Below are positions 1 through 6,569 of a DNA stretch of 8,942 nt, piece by piece. The position numbers and the translations under genes are program-made. Each line of letters opens with the position of its first letter. Positions within the stretch are counted from its first letter, which is position 1. The stretch spans positions 1 through 8,942 of the forward strand of contig JABXGX010000311.1 in assembly GCA_016550405.1 (NCBI GenBank), in the 5' to 3' direction. The notes beneath the pieces were generated by a model that saw nothing but the letters and a program-made list of their open reading frames with translations, did not search any database and was not told where the DNA came from. This DNA is from an archaeon (GTDB taxonomy: Archaea; Asgardarchaeota; Hermodarchaeia; Hermodarchaeales; Hermodarchaeaceae).

Positions 1-1820
1 CTGTTAGCGCTTCGTGGACATATCCAAGTGGATACGATCCTCACGGTGGTTACGTTGATCGAATTACCTTCGTCGTGTATCCATCTGAGGATATAGCTCA
101 AGCACTGCTTGCTCTTCAGGCTGGTACTGTTTATTCATACGATGAACGGATCCCGCACCAATCAGTGGAGGAGCTTGAGGCGAACCCAGCAATCGAAGTT
201 ACCTCCATTGAAGGAGCTATCTATCGACAATTTACTTTGCAATGCCAACGATTCCCCACCAATATCACCGGGTATCGGTATGCATTGAACCAAGCACTCG
301 ACAAAGCAGCAGTAGTTGCCAACGCCCGTGGTGGATATGCTACTCCCATGGACAGCGCTATTCCGCTACCCTATGAATATTGGGAATATGAATCCCAAAT
401 GGCATCACACTTCTACACAGAAGACATTGCTGCAGCTAATGCCACATTGGATGCGGCACAGATCATCGACACTTCTGACTCACCTCACCCTGGTTATCGG
501 TACTACGACGCTGATGACAGCGGAACCTGGACTGCAGGCGATAAACGTGGTGATGTGTGGGCTCCGGATGGGCTTAAAATTGAATTATGGGCGTCAACAG
601 GCTATGACCCCGCTATCCAAGCTGTTACCGTCATGGTTGATAGCATGGCGAAATGCGGTCTCCTTGGAGAAGTCGTAGAAGTTGACTTTAACGCCTTAAT
701 TGCTGGTCTTATCACTGGTGAATTTAGTCTTGGCTGTTTCAGCTGGAACATCAATCCACCGGGTGAGCCGTTCCTACTCTACGACTTCTTCCACACCCAA
801 GGCAGCTCCAACGGTCTCTTCTACCGATTCAACAACACGGAATACGACTACAACGCAACTCATTTCGTTGAAGCTCCGACTCGATTAGAGGCAAGAAACT
901 GGGCATGGAATTGTACTGCGATTCTCATAAAAGAGATGCCAATGATTGTCTGTTATAACGACGAATACACCCATGCTTACCGAACTGACATCTGGGAAGG
1001 CTATGTGCCCCAAGTCGCCATTAACCGTATGGGTGGAAACCCATATACCTACATTCAAATGCGCCTGAAAGAGGATGCTGGTGGTCCCTTCGGTTGTATC
1101 CCAACGGATTACGTCACTGTACTCTCTGAGGGTATGGACTACACCAACTACATCCAAAGCGATTCGGGTTACACATTAACCGTCCTCGGACTCATCTACG
1201 AAACCCTTTGGAATGTTGATCCTCTCGATCCAGACCAAGGTATAGGACCTGGACTCGCATATAATTGGACCATTGAAGACACAGTCGCGTCAGGCGATAT
1301 TGAAGATGGAAAGAAATTCACCTTCTATCTGTATGACAATGTTACCTGGCACGATGGACAACCCTTCACCTCAGAAGATGTTCAATACAGCTTCATGAAT
1401 ATCCATCCATGGTCTCCCCCACGATCTGTCAACCTGCTAGAGATTTACCGAGTTGATACACCAAACGATACAACTGTTGAAGTATATTCAAACAGTAGTG
1501 GCTACGTAGAATTTACCCGAGCAACAAGCTTGCCAATTCTTCCCAAACACATCTGGCAACCATACGAATCTGGCAACTTCACCTGGTCCCCTGAAACTCC
1601 GACCGAAATGTCGGGAACAGGTCCCTACAAGTGGGTGACTCGGGTTACCGGACAATACATTATCTTAGAACGCAATGAGGACTGGCACTTCGGTATTGAA
1701 CACCCAGATCGACCTCCGTGTCCACCTCCATTCAATCCTCTGATTTATGTAGGCATTGCTGTTGTGGTGATAGTCATTATCATCATCGCTGGTGTCTACT
1801 TCTTCAGAATTCGAAAGTAG
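1..1820 (+). CDS. ABC transporter solute-binding protein, family 5 (SBP_bac_5), 5' end missing
   Basis: The reading frame is open from the window edge (first whole codon at base 3), so the true start lies outside; the GTG at 75 is internal. About 605 residues are visible. Counting from that GTG codon, residues 1-330 resemble the C-terminal lobe of a peptide/nickel-type binding protein. A second N-terminal lobe follows at about 340-540, with the family hallmarks WHDGQPFTSEDV (425-436) and GTGPYKW (514-520). The second copy stops there: a proline-rich linker leads straight into one TM helix (about 556-577) and a basic RIRK end. So the protein looks like a tandem whose last domain is half length. 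At least ten N-x-S/T sequons suggest an extracellular glycosylated domain anchored by its C-terminus. It presumably delivers oligopeptides or similar solutes to an ABC permease outside the window. The family is clear; the substrate is unknown. Confidence 0.85.
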   Translation, partial: VSASWTYPSGYDPHGGYVDRITFVVYPSEDIAQALLALQAGTVYSYDERIPHQSVEELEANPAIEVTSIEGAIYRQFTLQCQRFPTNITGYRYALNQALDKAAVVANARGGYATPMDSAIPLPYEYWEYESQMASHFYTEDIAAANATLDAAQIIDTSDSPHPGYRYYDADDSGTWTAGDKRGDVWAPDGLKIELWASTGYDPAIQAVTVMVDSMAKCGLLGEVVEVDFNALIAGLITGEFSLGCFSWNINPPGEPFLLYDFFHTQGSSNGLFYRFNNTEYDYNATHFVEAPTRLEARNWAWNCTAILIKEMPMIVCYNDEYTHAYRTDIWEGYVPQVAINRMGGNPYTYIQMRLKEDAGGPFGCIPTDYVTVLSEGMDYTNYIQSDSGYTLTVLGLIYETLWNVDPLDPDQGIGPGLAYNWTIEDTVASGDIEDGKKFTFYLYDNVTWHDGQPFTSEDVQYSFMNIHPWSPPRSVNLLEIYRVDTPNDTTVEVYSNSSGYVEFTRATSLPILPKHIWQPYESGNFTWSPETPTEMSGTGPYKWVTRVTGQYIILERNEDWHFGIEHPDRPPCPPPFNPLIYVGIAVVVIVIIIIAGVYFFRIRK

Positions 1821-1831
1821 TCTAGATCAAA

Positions 1832-1863
1832 GTAGGGCTTCGGCCCTACAACCCTCTTTTTTT
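1832..1863 (+). terminator. UUCG-capped hairpin plus T-run after the binding-protein gene
   Basis: A perfect 7-bp stem, GTAGGGC (1832-1838) with GCCCTAC (1843-1849), is closed by a TTCG tetraloop. It starts 11 bases after the stop codon. A run of seven T (1857-1863) follows 7 bases further on. Its form is that of an intrinsic terminator, and archaeal 3' ends are also T-rich, so termination here is likely. The T-run is immediately followed by the ribosome binding site of the next gene. Confidence 0.7.
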
Positions 1864-1869
1864 GGGTGA
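1864..1869 (+). promoter_or_regulatory. Ribosome binding site GGGTGA that decides a TTG start
   Basis: GGGTGA lies five bases before a TTG codon (1875-1877). The upstream in-frame GTG at 1866 lies inside this motif and has only the T-run before it, so TTG is the better start. The GGGT part (1864-1867) can also pair with ACCC at 1851-1854 across the T-run. Confidence 0.5.
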
Positions 1870-1874
1870 AAATA

Positions 1875-2735
1875 TTGAACAGTGAATTTGATAAAAGGCG
1901 ATTTGGAACCATTGCGGCACAAGTAGTGATTGCCGCAGTTTACGGCGGTATTTTAGCGTATATTTTACTAACAACAACTGATCTCACATATATTTCACTG
2001 GGAACCGCCTATCCTTTTCCACTTAATATTTACATGGTCTTAATCTACGCAGGAATTGGGCTTGGCATCGTCTTCATCCTCAACCTTTTTTTTCGGTTCT
2101 CCAATCTCCGTCCAGATCGACTATTCGTTTCGGTTCTTCTTTCCCCACTACTTTTTCTAGCAACTTTACTTGTGGGCCATATTATCCTTCTGTTCTTTCT
2201 TCAGGGAGTCGAGAATCTTTTTCTCTATACAATTGTCGCTTTCGCTTCGATATACTTCTCTATGTTTGCCATCCTCTTTATCATACTTGATATGCTTCCT
2301 ACCTGGGGAAAACAAGTGATGGTTATTTGGTATGGAGGAAGTATCGGTGCTTTTCTTGGCGTGGCGATTCCCACACTGCCACTCTTTGTTTTATTCATCG
2401 CTTTAGCTGCTCTTGATATCTTCACCGCCCAGGCTGTTCAACCTGATTGGCATAAGCGTGTTGACGGCATGGATTTCTTAGGTACGATGCTTGGTGGCAC
2501 TTTTATGGGCGTTGGCGATATTGTCTCCTATTCTGCCATCGTGGCTCATACCCTTGTCTACTTTGGAATCTGGTTTGCCCTCGCCTCCGCTTTAATGCTC
2601 CTTCTTGGAGTTGCCGTGTTGGTTGCCGTATTTCAACGACGAATTGATAAACCAATACCCGGACTGATTGTTGTTATATTCGGAGTCCTTCCATGGATTC
2701 CAGCAATAATACTCGAAATTTTAACTAGCATTTGA
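1875..2735 (+). CDS. Presenilin/signal peptide peptidase-type GxGD intramembrane aspartyl protease homolog
   Basis: This is a very hydrophobic protein of 286 residues from the TTG start (289 from the GTG at 1866). About nine membrane segments can be drawn, at roughly 10-32, 50-73, 84-108, 115-139, 147-166, 168-187, 206-230, 231-253 and 262-284; nine is the presenilin/SPP number. Helix 6 carries an intramembrane aspartate in ALDIF (Asp181). Helix 7 carries GVGD (212-215, Asp215) followed by a polar stretch ending in a histidine, as in archaeal PSH proteins. Before helix 9 lies PIPGL (260-264), in the place of the family's PAL motif. These are the two catalytic aspartates and third motif of family A22. 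Differences: Leu replaces the usual Tyr before the first Asp, PAL is altered, and the spacing between the aspartates is short (34). It would cleave membrane-embedded substrates. Substrates are unknown, and the assignment rests on motifs and topology, not a search. Confidence 0.68.
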   Translation: MNSEFDKRRFGTIAAQVVIAAVYGGILAYILLTTTDLTYISLGTAYPFPLNIYMVLIYAGIGLGIVFILNLFFRFSNLRPDRLFVSVLLSPLLFLATLLVGHIILLFFLQGVENLFLYTIVAFASIYFSMFAILFIILDMLPTWGKQVMVIWYGGSIGAFLGVAIPTLPLFVLFIALAALDIFTAQAVQPDWHKRVDGMDFLGTMLGGTFMGVGDIVSYSAIVAHTLVYFGIWFALASALMLLLGVAVLVAVFQRRIDKPIPGLIVVIFGVLPWIPAIILEILTSI

Positions 2736-2742
2736 TCGATAT

Positions 2743-2756
2743 ACCCAATAATGGGT
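2743..2756 (+). other. Small hairpin just after the protease gene
   Basis: ACCCA (2743-2747) and TGGGT (2752-2756) can pair around an ATAA loop, seven bases after the stop codon. There is no T-run behind it, so a role as terminator is weakly supported. The rest of the 187-bp gap to the RuBisCO stop codon holds only one more hairpin and no convincing gene. Confidence 0.25.
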
Positions 2757-2858
2757 GTAATCAACGTACCCAAACCTCCACTTATGCCAAGAGCCAATGA
2801 TGGTACACGCAGAGTTATGGTAAAGACTTGCAACTTCAGACTGTTTTAGCACAAATTA

Positions 2859-2883
2859 ATCAAGGATCATACCGATTCTTGAT
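2859..2883. terminator. Hairpin between convergent genes, possible terminator
   Basis: A 10-bp stem, bases 2859-2868 with 2874-2883, surrounds the loop ATACC. On the + strand all ten pairs form, one of them a G-U wobble; on the - strand that pair becomes an A-C mismatch. It lies 40 bases beyond the RuBisCO stop codon and 123 beyond the protease stop. The - strand continues with TTAATTTG, mildly T-rich. It could end either transcript, but no strong T-run supports this. Confidence 0.3.
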
Positions 2884-2922
2884 GTTGTTAAGACGAAGGA
2901 ATCTTTGCTGGAAAGTGAAAGG

Positions 2923-4155
2923 CTAGGTAGTCGACCAATGTTTCAAGGCTTCAGCTAATTCTGGGTGTGATGCCGCGAATTCTTCAAGAGAAAACCCAGC
3001 TATGGTCGCATCCACCGCTTGCCGCATTGCAGTTGCACCCACCCGAGTTCCCTTAGGGTGCCCATGAATTCCGCCACCCGCCTGGATAACCAAGTCTGTT
3101 CCAAAAATGTCAATGAGACTGGGGACATGCCTTGGGTGCAACCCCCCAGATGCCACGGGTAAAGTGGGTTTCAAATCTGCAAGCGGTTCTTTGCATTTAC
3201 GAATGTTGGTTTCAACTTCTTCTCGGTCTTCAGACATTTTCCCGACGGCTGTGCCAACATGTAATTGGTCTATTCCAAGCAACCGTGAAGCTGTGGCAAT
3301 GACTGGCATGGCAATCCCATGTTCGTGAAGTTTGGTGAAAGCTGCATGCATAGCTCGATGTCCATGTAGAATCAGCTTGAACCCCTGATTTCGTAGAGTG
3401 GATACGGCCGAGTAACCACAGGTGAGGATATCAATCATTGCTACTCGTCCACCATGATCTTCGATAAATTGAGCGCGCCGGAGCATTTCTTGAGTCTCGG
3501 CGGTGACATTGATTAAGTAAACTTTCTCTTCTCCCGTTTCTTCTTCAGCGCGATCGCGTTGATCCAATGTGGCGATGACGCGATCTTCAAAAGGATTAAA
3601 CGCTTGGCTCGAAAGATTTTCATCATCTTTCACCACGTCACAACCTCCTGCCCAAGCTTCATAAGCAACAGCCGCATGATCTTTAGTACGGAGCCCAAGT
3701 TTAGGTTTCACAATGGTTCCAACCAGAGGACGTTCTGGCACTTTGATGGTGGCTCGGATTCCGGGAATGCCAAACGCAGGTCCAGGGAAACTTTTCACTA
3801 GCTTTTTGGGAAATTCAATATCGAGTAATCGAAGGTATTTGAGATCACCCAATCCAAACACATTCCCCGCCACAGAACTCATGATGTTTGGCAAGTTTCC
3901 GGGTTCAAAGAGCTCAATAGGATAAGCGATACGAGCAACATTCCCAACTAATTCGAAGACAGTTGCAGCAAGCTTTTTCATATAAGGTTTCTCGGTCGTT
4001 AATTCAGTCCACGTCCCAATCGAACTTTCCGCTGCGACACCACCTGCCGCCCACTCTATGCTTCGTTTTGGATTCCTTGTTTCAATCCGAAAAGTGCAGA
4101 TGGTATCTGTGGGAGCTGGTTTGTATTTGGGATTGTAAAAGTCCTGATATTTCAT
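2923..4155 (-). CDS. rbcL: Ribulose-1,5-bisphosphate carboxylase large subunit, archaeal (form III-like)
   Basis: It carboxylates ribulose bisphosphate to two 3-phosphoglycerates. All key residues are present (spinach numbers in brackets): Glu43 (60), Asn98 (123), Lys150 and Lys152 (175, 177), the carbamylated Lys176 with Asp178 and Glu179 (201, 203, 204), His266-Arg267 (294-295), His299 (327), loop-6 Lys306 (334), Ser336-Gly-Gly (379-381) and the phosphate-binding triple Gly 360-362. This argues against a non-carboxylating form IV protein. At 410 residues it is shorter than most form III enzymes (about 420-450). The N-terminal motif reads SSIGTW, where Thr is usual in place of Ile. In archaea form III commonly serves AMP/nucleoside salvage together with AMP phosphorylase and ribose-1,5-bisphosphate isomerase, but neither is in this window. 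The ATG start has AGGTGG six bases upstream. A weak TATA-like AATAATTTTA lies at 4211-4220 on the same strand. The exact subform is unresolved. Confidence 0.93.
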   Translation of the reverse strand: MKYQDFYNPKYKPAPTDTICTFRIETRNPKRSIEWAAGGVAAESSIGTWTELTTEKPYMKKLAATVFELVGNVARIAYPIELFEPGNLPNIMSSVAGNVFGLGDLKYLRLLDIEFPKKLVKSFPGPAFGIPGIRATIKVPERPLVGTIVKPKLGLRTKDHAAVAYEAWAGGCDVVKDDENLSSQAFNPFEDRVIATLDQRDRAEEETGEEKVYLINVTAETQEMLRRAQFIEDHGGRVAMIDILTCGYSAVSTLRNQGFKLILHGHRAMHAAFTKLHEHGIAMPVIATASRLLGIDQLHVGTAVGKMSEDREEVETNIRKCKEPLADLKPTLPVASGGLHPRHVPSLIDIFGTDLVIQAGGGIHGHPKGTRVGATAMRQAVDATIAGFSLEEFAASHPELAEALKHWSTT

Positions 4156-4161
4156 TAAGTG

Positions 4162-4167
4162 CCACCT
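4162..4167 (-). promoter_or_regulatory. Ribosome binding site of the RuBisCO gene
   Basis: AGGTGG on the - strand, six bases before the ATG at 4155. It is a good match to the archaeal anti-Shine-Dalgarno sequence and supports this start codon. Confidence 0.6.
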
Positions 4168-4307
4168 AGGAGAACTGAGTATGATATCGATGAATTACTA
4201 GAAGTTGACCTAAAATTATTCGCTTTAATAGGTTTTGAGGTTACACAAGGCTGGAAAAAGCCGCGATTAATGCGGCAGCAACTCCAATAATCAGCATACA
4301 AGATCGG

Positions 4308-4364
4308 CTTCTCTCTCGTTTTCTTCCCTTTTATCTTTCCGTTGCAACACACAGCGTTTTTATC
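4308..4364 (+). promoter_or_regulatory. Pyrimidine tract with two candidate TATA boxes upstream of yjbQ
   Basis: Bases 4308-4340 contain 31 pyrimidines out of 33. Inside lies CTTTTATC (4328-4335), and a second box, TTTTTATC, lies at 4357-4364. Archaeal TATA boxes sit about 25 bases before the transcript start, so the first would give a leader near 39 bases and the second one near 11 bases for the ATG at 4399. Which one is used cannot be told from sequence. The rest of the 243-bp divergent gap (4156-4398) holds a short hairpin (4260-4276) and nothing else recognisable. Confidence 0.35.
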
Positions 4365-4398
4365 AAGGCACTGTTTCAACTGAGTCAGAAGTGGTATT

Positions 4399-4821
4399 AT
4401 GACAATCTATACCGGTGAAGTGAAAGTCAAAACCAACGGTGAACCCGACATCATCGATGTCACAGAGCAGGTCACCCTGCATCTTAAAAAAAGCAGTATC
4501 CAATCGGGACTCGTGACGGTCTTCTGTACCGGGTCCACTGCGGCAGTAACAACCATTGAATACGAGCCCGGACTGCTCAAAGACCTTCCCGTAGCAATGG
4601 AGCGCTTTGCCCCGCGTGATGCCCTGTATGAACACCAGCTCCGTTGGCAGGATGGAAATGGTCACAGCCACGTCAGGGCCGCCATAATTGGTCCCAGTAT
4701 TACAATCCCAATAATCGAAGGAAAAATGCCATTAGGGACCTGGCAACAAATCGTTCTACTCGAATTAGATGTCAAACCTCGAACCCGTCAACTTGTAATA
4801 CAAGTCATTGGGGACCAGTAG
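4399..4821 (+). CDS. yjbQ: YjbQ/UPF0047 family protein
   Basis: The 140 residues match the whole length of this small, widely conserved family (about 130-140). Three family signatures are present: TGSTAAVTTIE (44-54), DGNGHSHVRAAIIGPS (85-100) and LGTWQQIVLLELD (112-124), followed by a basic stretch and the terminal IQVIGDQ. Family members are soluble, form trimers, and some have been reported to show weak thiamine-phosphate synthase activity; the physiological role is not settled. The ATG has only a weak upstream match (GTGGT, three bases away), so a short or leaderless transcript is possible. The gene is divergent from RuBisCO and its stop codon lies seven bases from that of the facing gctB, so the two transcripts probably overlap at their 3' ends. 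Confidence 0.92.
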   Translation: MTIYTGEVKVKTNGEPDIIDVTEQVTLHLKKSSIQSGLVTVFCTGSTAAVTTIEYEPGLLKDLPVAMERFAPRDALYEHQLRWQDGNGHSHVRAAIIGPSITIPIIEGKMPLGTWQQIVLLELDVKPRTRQLVIQVIGDQ

Positions 4822-4828
4822 AGAAGTA

Positions 4829-5608
4829 CTACCTCTGACCCTTTCCAAGATAGATACCATGCGGATCAAGTCCACGAAGTTGTTTTAATTCATATTCAGT
4901 TGGTTCAGCCGTTGTAGGGACCGATTTCGGAACAATTAGATCGAACATCACATTTTTCTTCACCCAGTCAACGGTTATGTCCGGATGAACCGATTTTAGC
5001 CGAATCCGCTTGGTTTGGGGATCAAAATCCATCTGACACTTATCTGTGACAACAAGTGCGGGTCCTCCTCCAATTAATCCCATTTTCTCACGGCTTCCAG
5101 GGCCGGAAAGGTGACCAGGGCTAGTCAGGTAATCAAGTTTCTTAACGAATTTTCGGGAATCGTGTGTAAACATAAGGATTATTCGACCAGCTGAACTGGC
5201 AATATCATTACCTCCGCCACTTCCTGGTAGTCGGACTTTAGGTGCATCAAAGTCACCAATATAGGATGTGTTGATGTTTCCGTATTCATCGATCTGAGCA
5301 GCACCCAAGAAGCCAACATCGACCCGGCCGCGCATCATCAAGAACCCCAGGGTTTCAATAAGTCCAATTGATGCTGCAGCCCGGTAACCTAAACGGGAAT
5401 CTGCAACGGAAAGAGCCAAGTCTTTGTTTTGAGTGTCAACATTTCCTCCTTCATAGATGATGATTGCATTCGGAGCGTGGGTCACTTTCGCAAGCATGGC
5501 ACCAAGTACGGGTAGCCCTGTTCCTGCAAAGACGCGTTCACCATCTTGTACTGCATGAGCTCCACAAACAGCCATCATTTCCGTTGATGTATAATCAGCC
5601 ACATTCAT
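4829..5608 (-). CDS. gctB: Family I CoA-transferase, beta subunit (glutaconate CoA-transferase type)
   Basis: 259 residues from the ATG at 5608, which lies five bases after a GGAGG site; the GTG at 5611 would leave only two bases. The family moves CoA from an acyl-CoA to a carboxylic acid through a glutamyl-CoA intermediate. IIIYEGG places Glu53 where the catalytic glutamate of Acidaminococcus GctB (Glu54) is expected. Other family segments are GFLGAAQID (99-107) and the glycine-rich LPGSGGGNDIAS (127-138), close to the usual GSGGANDLA oxyanion loop. It pairs with the alpha subunit encoded immediately upstream, whose stop codon overlaps this gene's ribosome binding site, indicating translational coupling. 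The substrate is not fixed by sequence: glutaconate, oxoadipate or related acids are possible. The subunit looks intact, although its partner gene is split. Confidence 0.87.
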   Translation of the reverse strand: MNVADYTSTEMMAVCGAHAVQDGERVFAGTGLPVLGAMLAKVTHAPNAIIIYEGGNVDTQNKDLALSVADSRLGYRAAASIGLIETLGFLMMRGRVDVGFLGAAQIDEYGNINTSYIGDFDAPKVRLPGSGGGNDIASSAGRIILMFTHDSRKFVKKLDYLTSPGHLSGPGSREKMGLIGGGPALVVTDKCQMDFDPQTKRIRLKSVHPDITVDWVKKNVMFDLIVPKSVPTTAEPTEYELKQLRGLDPHGIYLGKGQR

Positions 5609-5613
5609 CACTT

Positions 5614-5618
5614 CCTCC
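5614..5618 (-). promoter_or_regulatory. Ribosome binding site of gctB, overlapping the gctA stop codon
   Basis: GGAGG on the - strand begins with the last base of the gctA TAG stop (5618-5620). It lies five bases before the ATG at 5608, which favours that codon over the GTG at 5611. Ribosomes finishing gctA could restart directly on gctB. Confidence 0.6.
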
Positions 5619-6334
5619 TAGTATCCATATCGTGGATCTGCGCGCAACTCCTTCAATCGCTTCTCGCCAATCTTCTTTAGGAGTCCATCATGACTCCTTA
5701 CGCCAAGAATCCAATCCTCCAAATACTCCTCCCAGCCCTCTTCGGTCTTACATTGCTGGACATAATACTGCAAGTGGGGAAGGTCATAGTCGTACATACC
5801 GAATACTTGCATCGGCCAGCTTCCGAAAGGAAGTTCAACAACATAATCAACGTAGAGACTGGGAATCATCGTCTTATCCGGGTTCTGACGAATTTCCTCA
5901 TTGGTAATAATTTTCTCAACGAACACAATTGACTTCTTTGCGCAACGAGTAATCTCGTTATCTTCCCCTTTGATACCAAAGATTTGCACATTGCCAGCCT
6001 GATCCGCTTTCTGAGCACAAATAACGCCAAAGTCGGCCTGAATTGAGGGAAGCAGAGCGACTGGCGTTCCAGTGAATGGACACTCCATCATCTTAGCCTT
6101 GTTTTTCCGCAGCCTCGTCTTTTCCATCATATCAGACCCAATCATATGCCGAATGGGCATAAATGGTACATTCAACGCCCCACCCAAAAACCGGAGTGCC
6201 ATAGCTAGATTCGAATAGTCTTCGAATTTCACTTTCCCTTCTTTCGACCGGCGACGAAGATTAGGAGCCAGCCCCAAGGCCTCTATGGCAAAGAATGCTA
6301 CCTCAAATTCCAAACACACCTCAGCCCCGACCAA
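5618..6334 (-). CDS. gctA: CoA-transferase alpha subunit, C-terminal fragment of split gctA
   Basis: About 238 residues correspond to the C-terminal three quarters of a glutaconate CoA-transferase alpha subunit. Recognisable parts are VGAEVCLEFEVAFF just after the break, KVKFEDYSN, the HMIGSDMM loop, and the segment ICAQKADQAGNVQIFG, which matches the family's H-x-x-x-AD-x-x-GN region. The N-terminal CoA-transferase segment is encoded separately at 6360-6563 in another frame. The first possible start (TTG at 6334) has no ribosome binding site, so this fragment is unlikely to be made alone in quantity. Either the gene is broken, or the 34 extra bases at 6335-6368 are an assembly or sequencing artefact. 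With those bases removed, the two fragments join in frame into a subunit of about 306 residues, near the family's usual 320. It would form the heteromer with GctB. Confidence 0.82.
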   Translation of the reverse strand: MVGAEVCLEFEVAFFAIEALGLAPNLRRRSKEGKVKFEDYSNLAMALRFLGGALNVPFMPIRHMIGSDMMEKTRLRKNKAKMMECPFTGTPVALLPSIQADFGVICAQKADQAGNVQIFGIKGEDNEITRCAKKSIVFVEKIITNEEIRQNPDKTMIPSLYVDYVVELPFGSWPMQVFGMYDYDLPHLQYYVQQCKTEEGWEEYLEDWILGVRSHDGLLKKIGEKRLKELRADPRYGY

Positions 6335-6368
6335 GATTTCTAGTTGGGTTAGAATTCATCTAGCGCCC
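6335..6368 (-). other. 34-base interruption inside gctA
   Basis: On the - strand the conserved text ...CGSEHDLDF ends at 6369, and LVGAEV... resumes at 6334 in a different frame. The 34 bases between contain a TAG in the first frame (6360-6362), a TGA in the frame of the second fragment (6356-6358) and a TAA in the third frame (6349-6351), so no single frameshift restores the gene. The segment can fold: TTGGG (6366-6370) with CCCAA (6344-6348), and inside it TAGA (6359-6362) with TCTA (6350-6353). Confidence 0.6.
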
Positions 6369-6563
6369 AAAATCCAGATCGTGTTCGGAGCCACACGTAT
6401 ATATACGTAAATGGCGCTTTTTTTGGCGGATGAGTTCCATGGCGAAGGCTTCGGGTGGTCGTTGGTAGCCAAATCCGCCCCAAGCAATGTGTGCACCATC
6501 TTGGACTTTTTTAGTAACTTCTTCAAGAGTGATTCTTTTGTCTTCGATTGCTGCTTCTGTCAA
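6360..6563 (-). CDS. gctA: CoA-transferase alpha subunit, N-terminal fragment of split gctA
   Basis: 67 residues match the N-terminus of the glutaconate-type alpha subunit. A leader helix (TLEEVTKKVQDG) is followed by the glycine-rich CoA-transferase signature HIAWGGFGYQRPPEA, then LRIYTCGSEHDLDF, where the match stops. Two further codons (Gly-Arg) and TAG follow. Translation starts at a TTG at 6563, six bases after GGTGA (6570-6574), a good archaeal ribosome binding site; this is the real start of the gctA-gctB unit. A TATA-like CTTTTATC lies at 6610-6617 on the same strand. As a separate product it would lack most of the fold, so it is best read as the front half of a disrupted or misassembled gctA. 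Confidence 0.75.
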   Translation of the reverse strand: MTEAAIEDKRITLEEVTKKVQDGAHIAWGGFGYQRPPEAFAMELIRQKKRHLRIYTCGSEHDLDFGR

Positions 6564-6569
6564 TGGTGT

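Noticed and set aside
885..1157. A 90-codon - strand ORF inside the binding-protein gene
   Set aside because: Shadow of the real frame, which has clear family motifs on both sides.
2751..2849. A 32-residue + strand ORF after the protease gene
   Set aside because: No ribosome binding site, no recognisable family, and it overlaps a small hairpin; its length is within chance.
4260..4276. GCCGC/GCGGC hairpin in the RuBisCO-yjbQ gap as a riboswitch or terminator
   Set aside because: Only a short stem with no T-run, and it appears to lie upstream of the likely transcript starts on both strands.
4155..4379. A 74-codon - strand ORF ending at the RuBisCO start
   Set aside because: Low-complexity, cysteine- and serine-rich translation with no family resemblance. 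It lies in the promoter region and carries the RuBisCO ribosome binding site.
4363..4671. A 102-codon - strand ORF over yjbQ
   Set aside because: It covers conserved YjbQ codons on the opposite strand and resembles no protein family.
5464..5907. A 147-codon + strand ORF across gctB and gctA
   Set aside because: Histidine/serine-rich antisense shadow of two well-supported genes.
6320..6385. An archaeal bulge-helix-bulge intron in gctA
   Set aside because: A 34-base intron would need its 5' end to form a four-pair helix with the start of the second exon; GGGCGC and neighbours do not pair with TTGGTCGGGG in that way. The internal hairpin alone is not such a motif.
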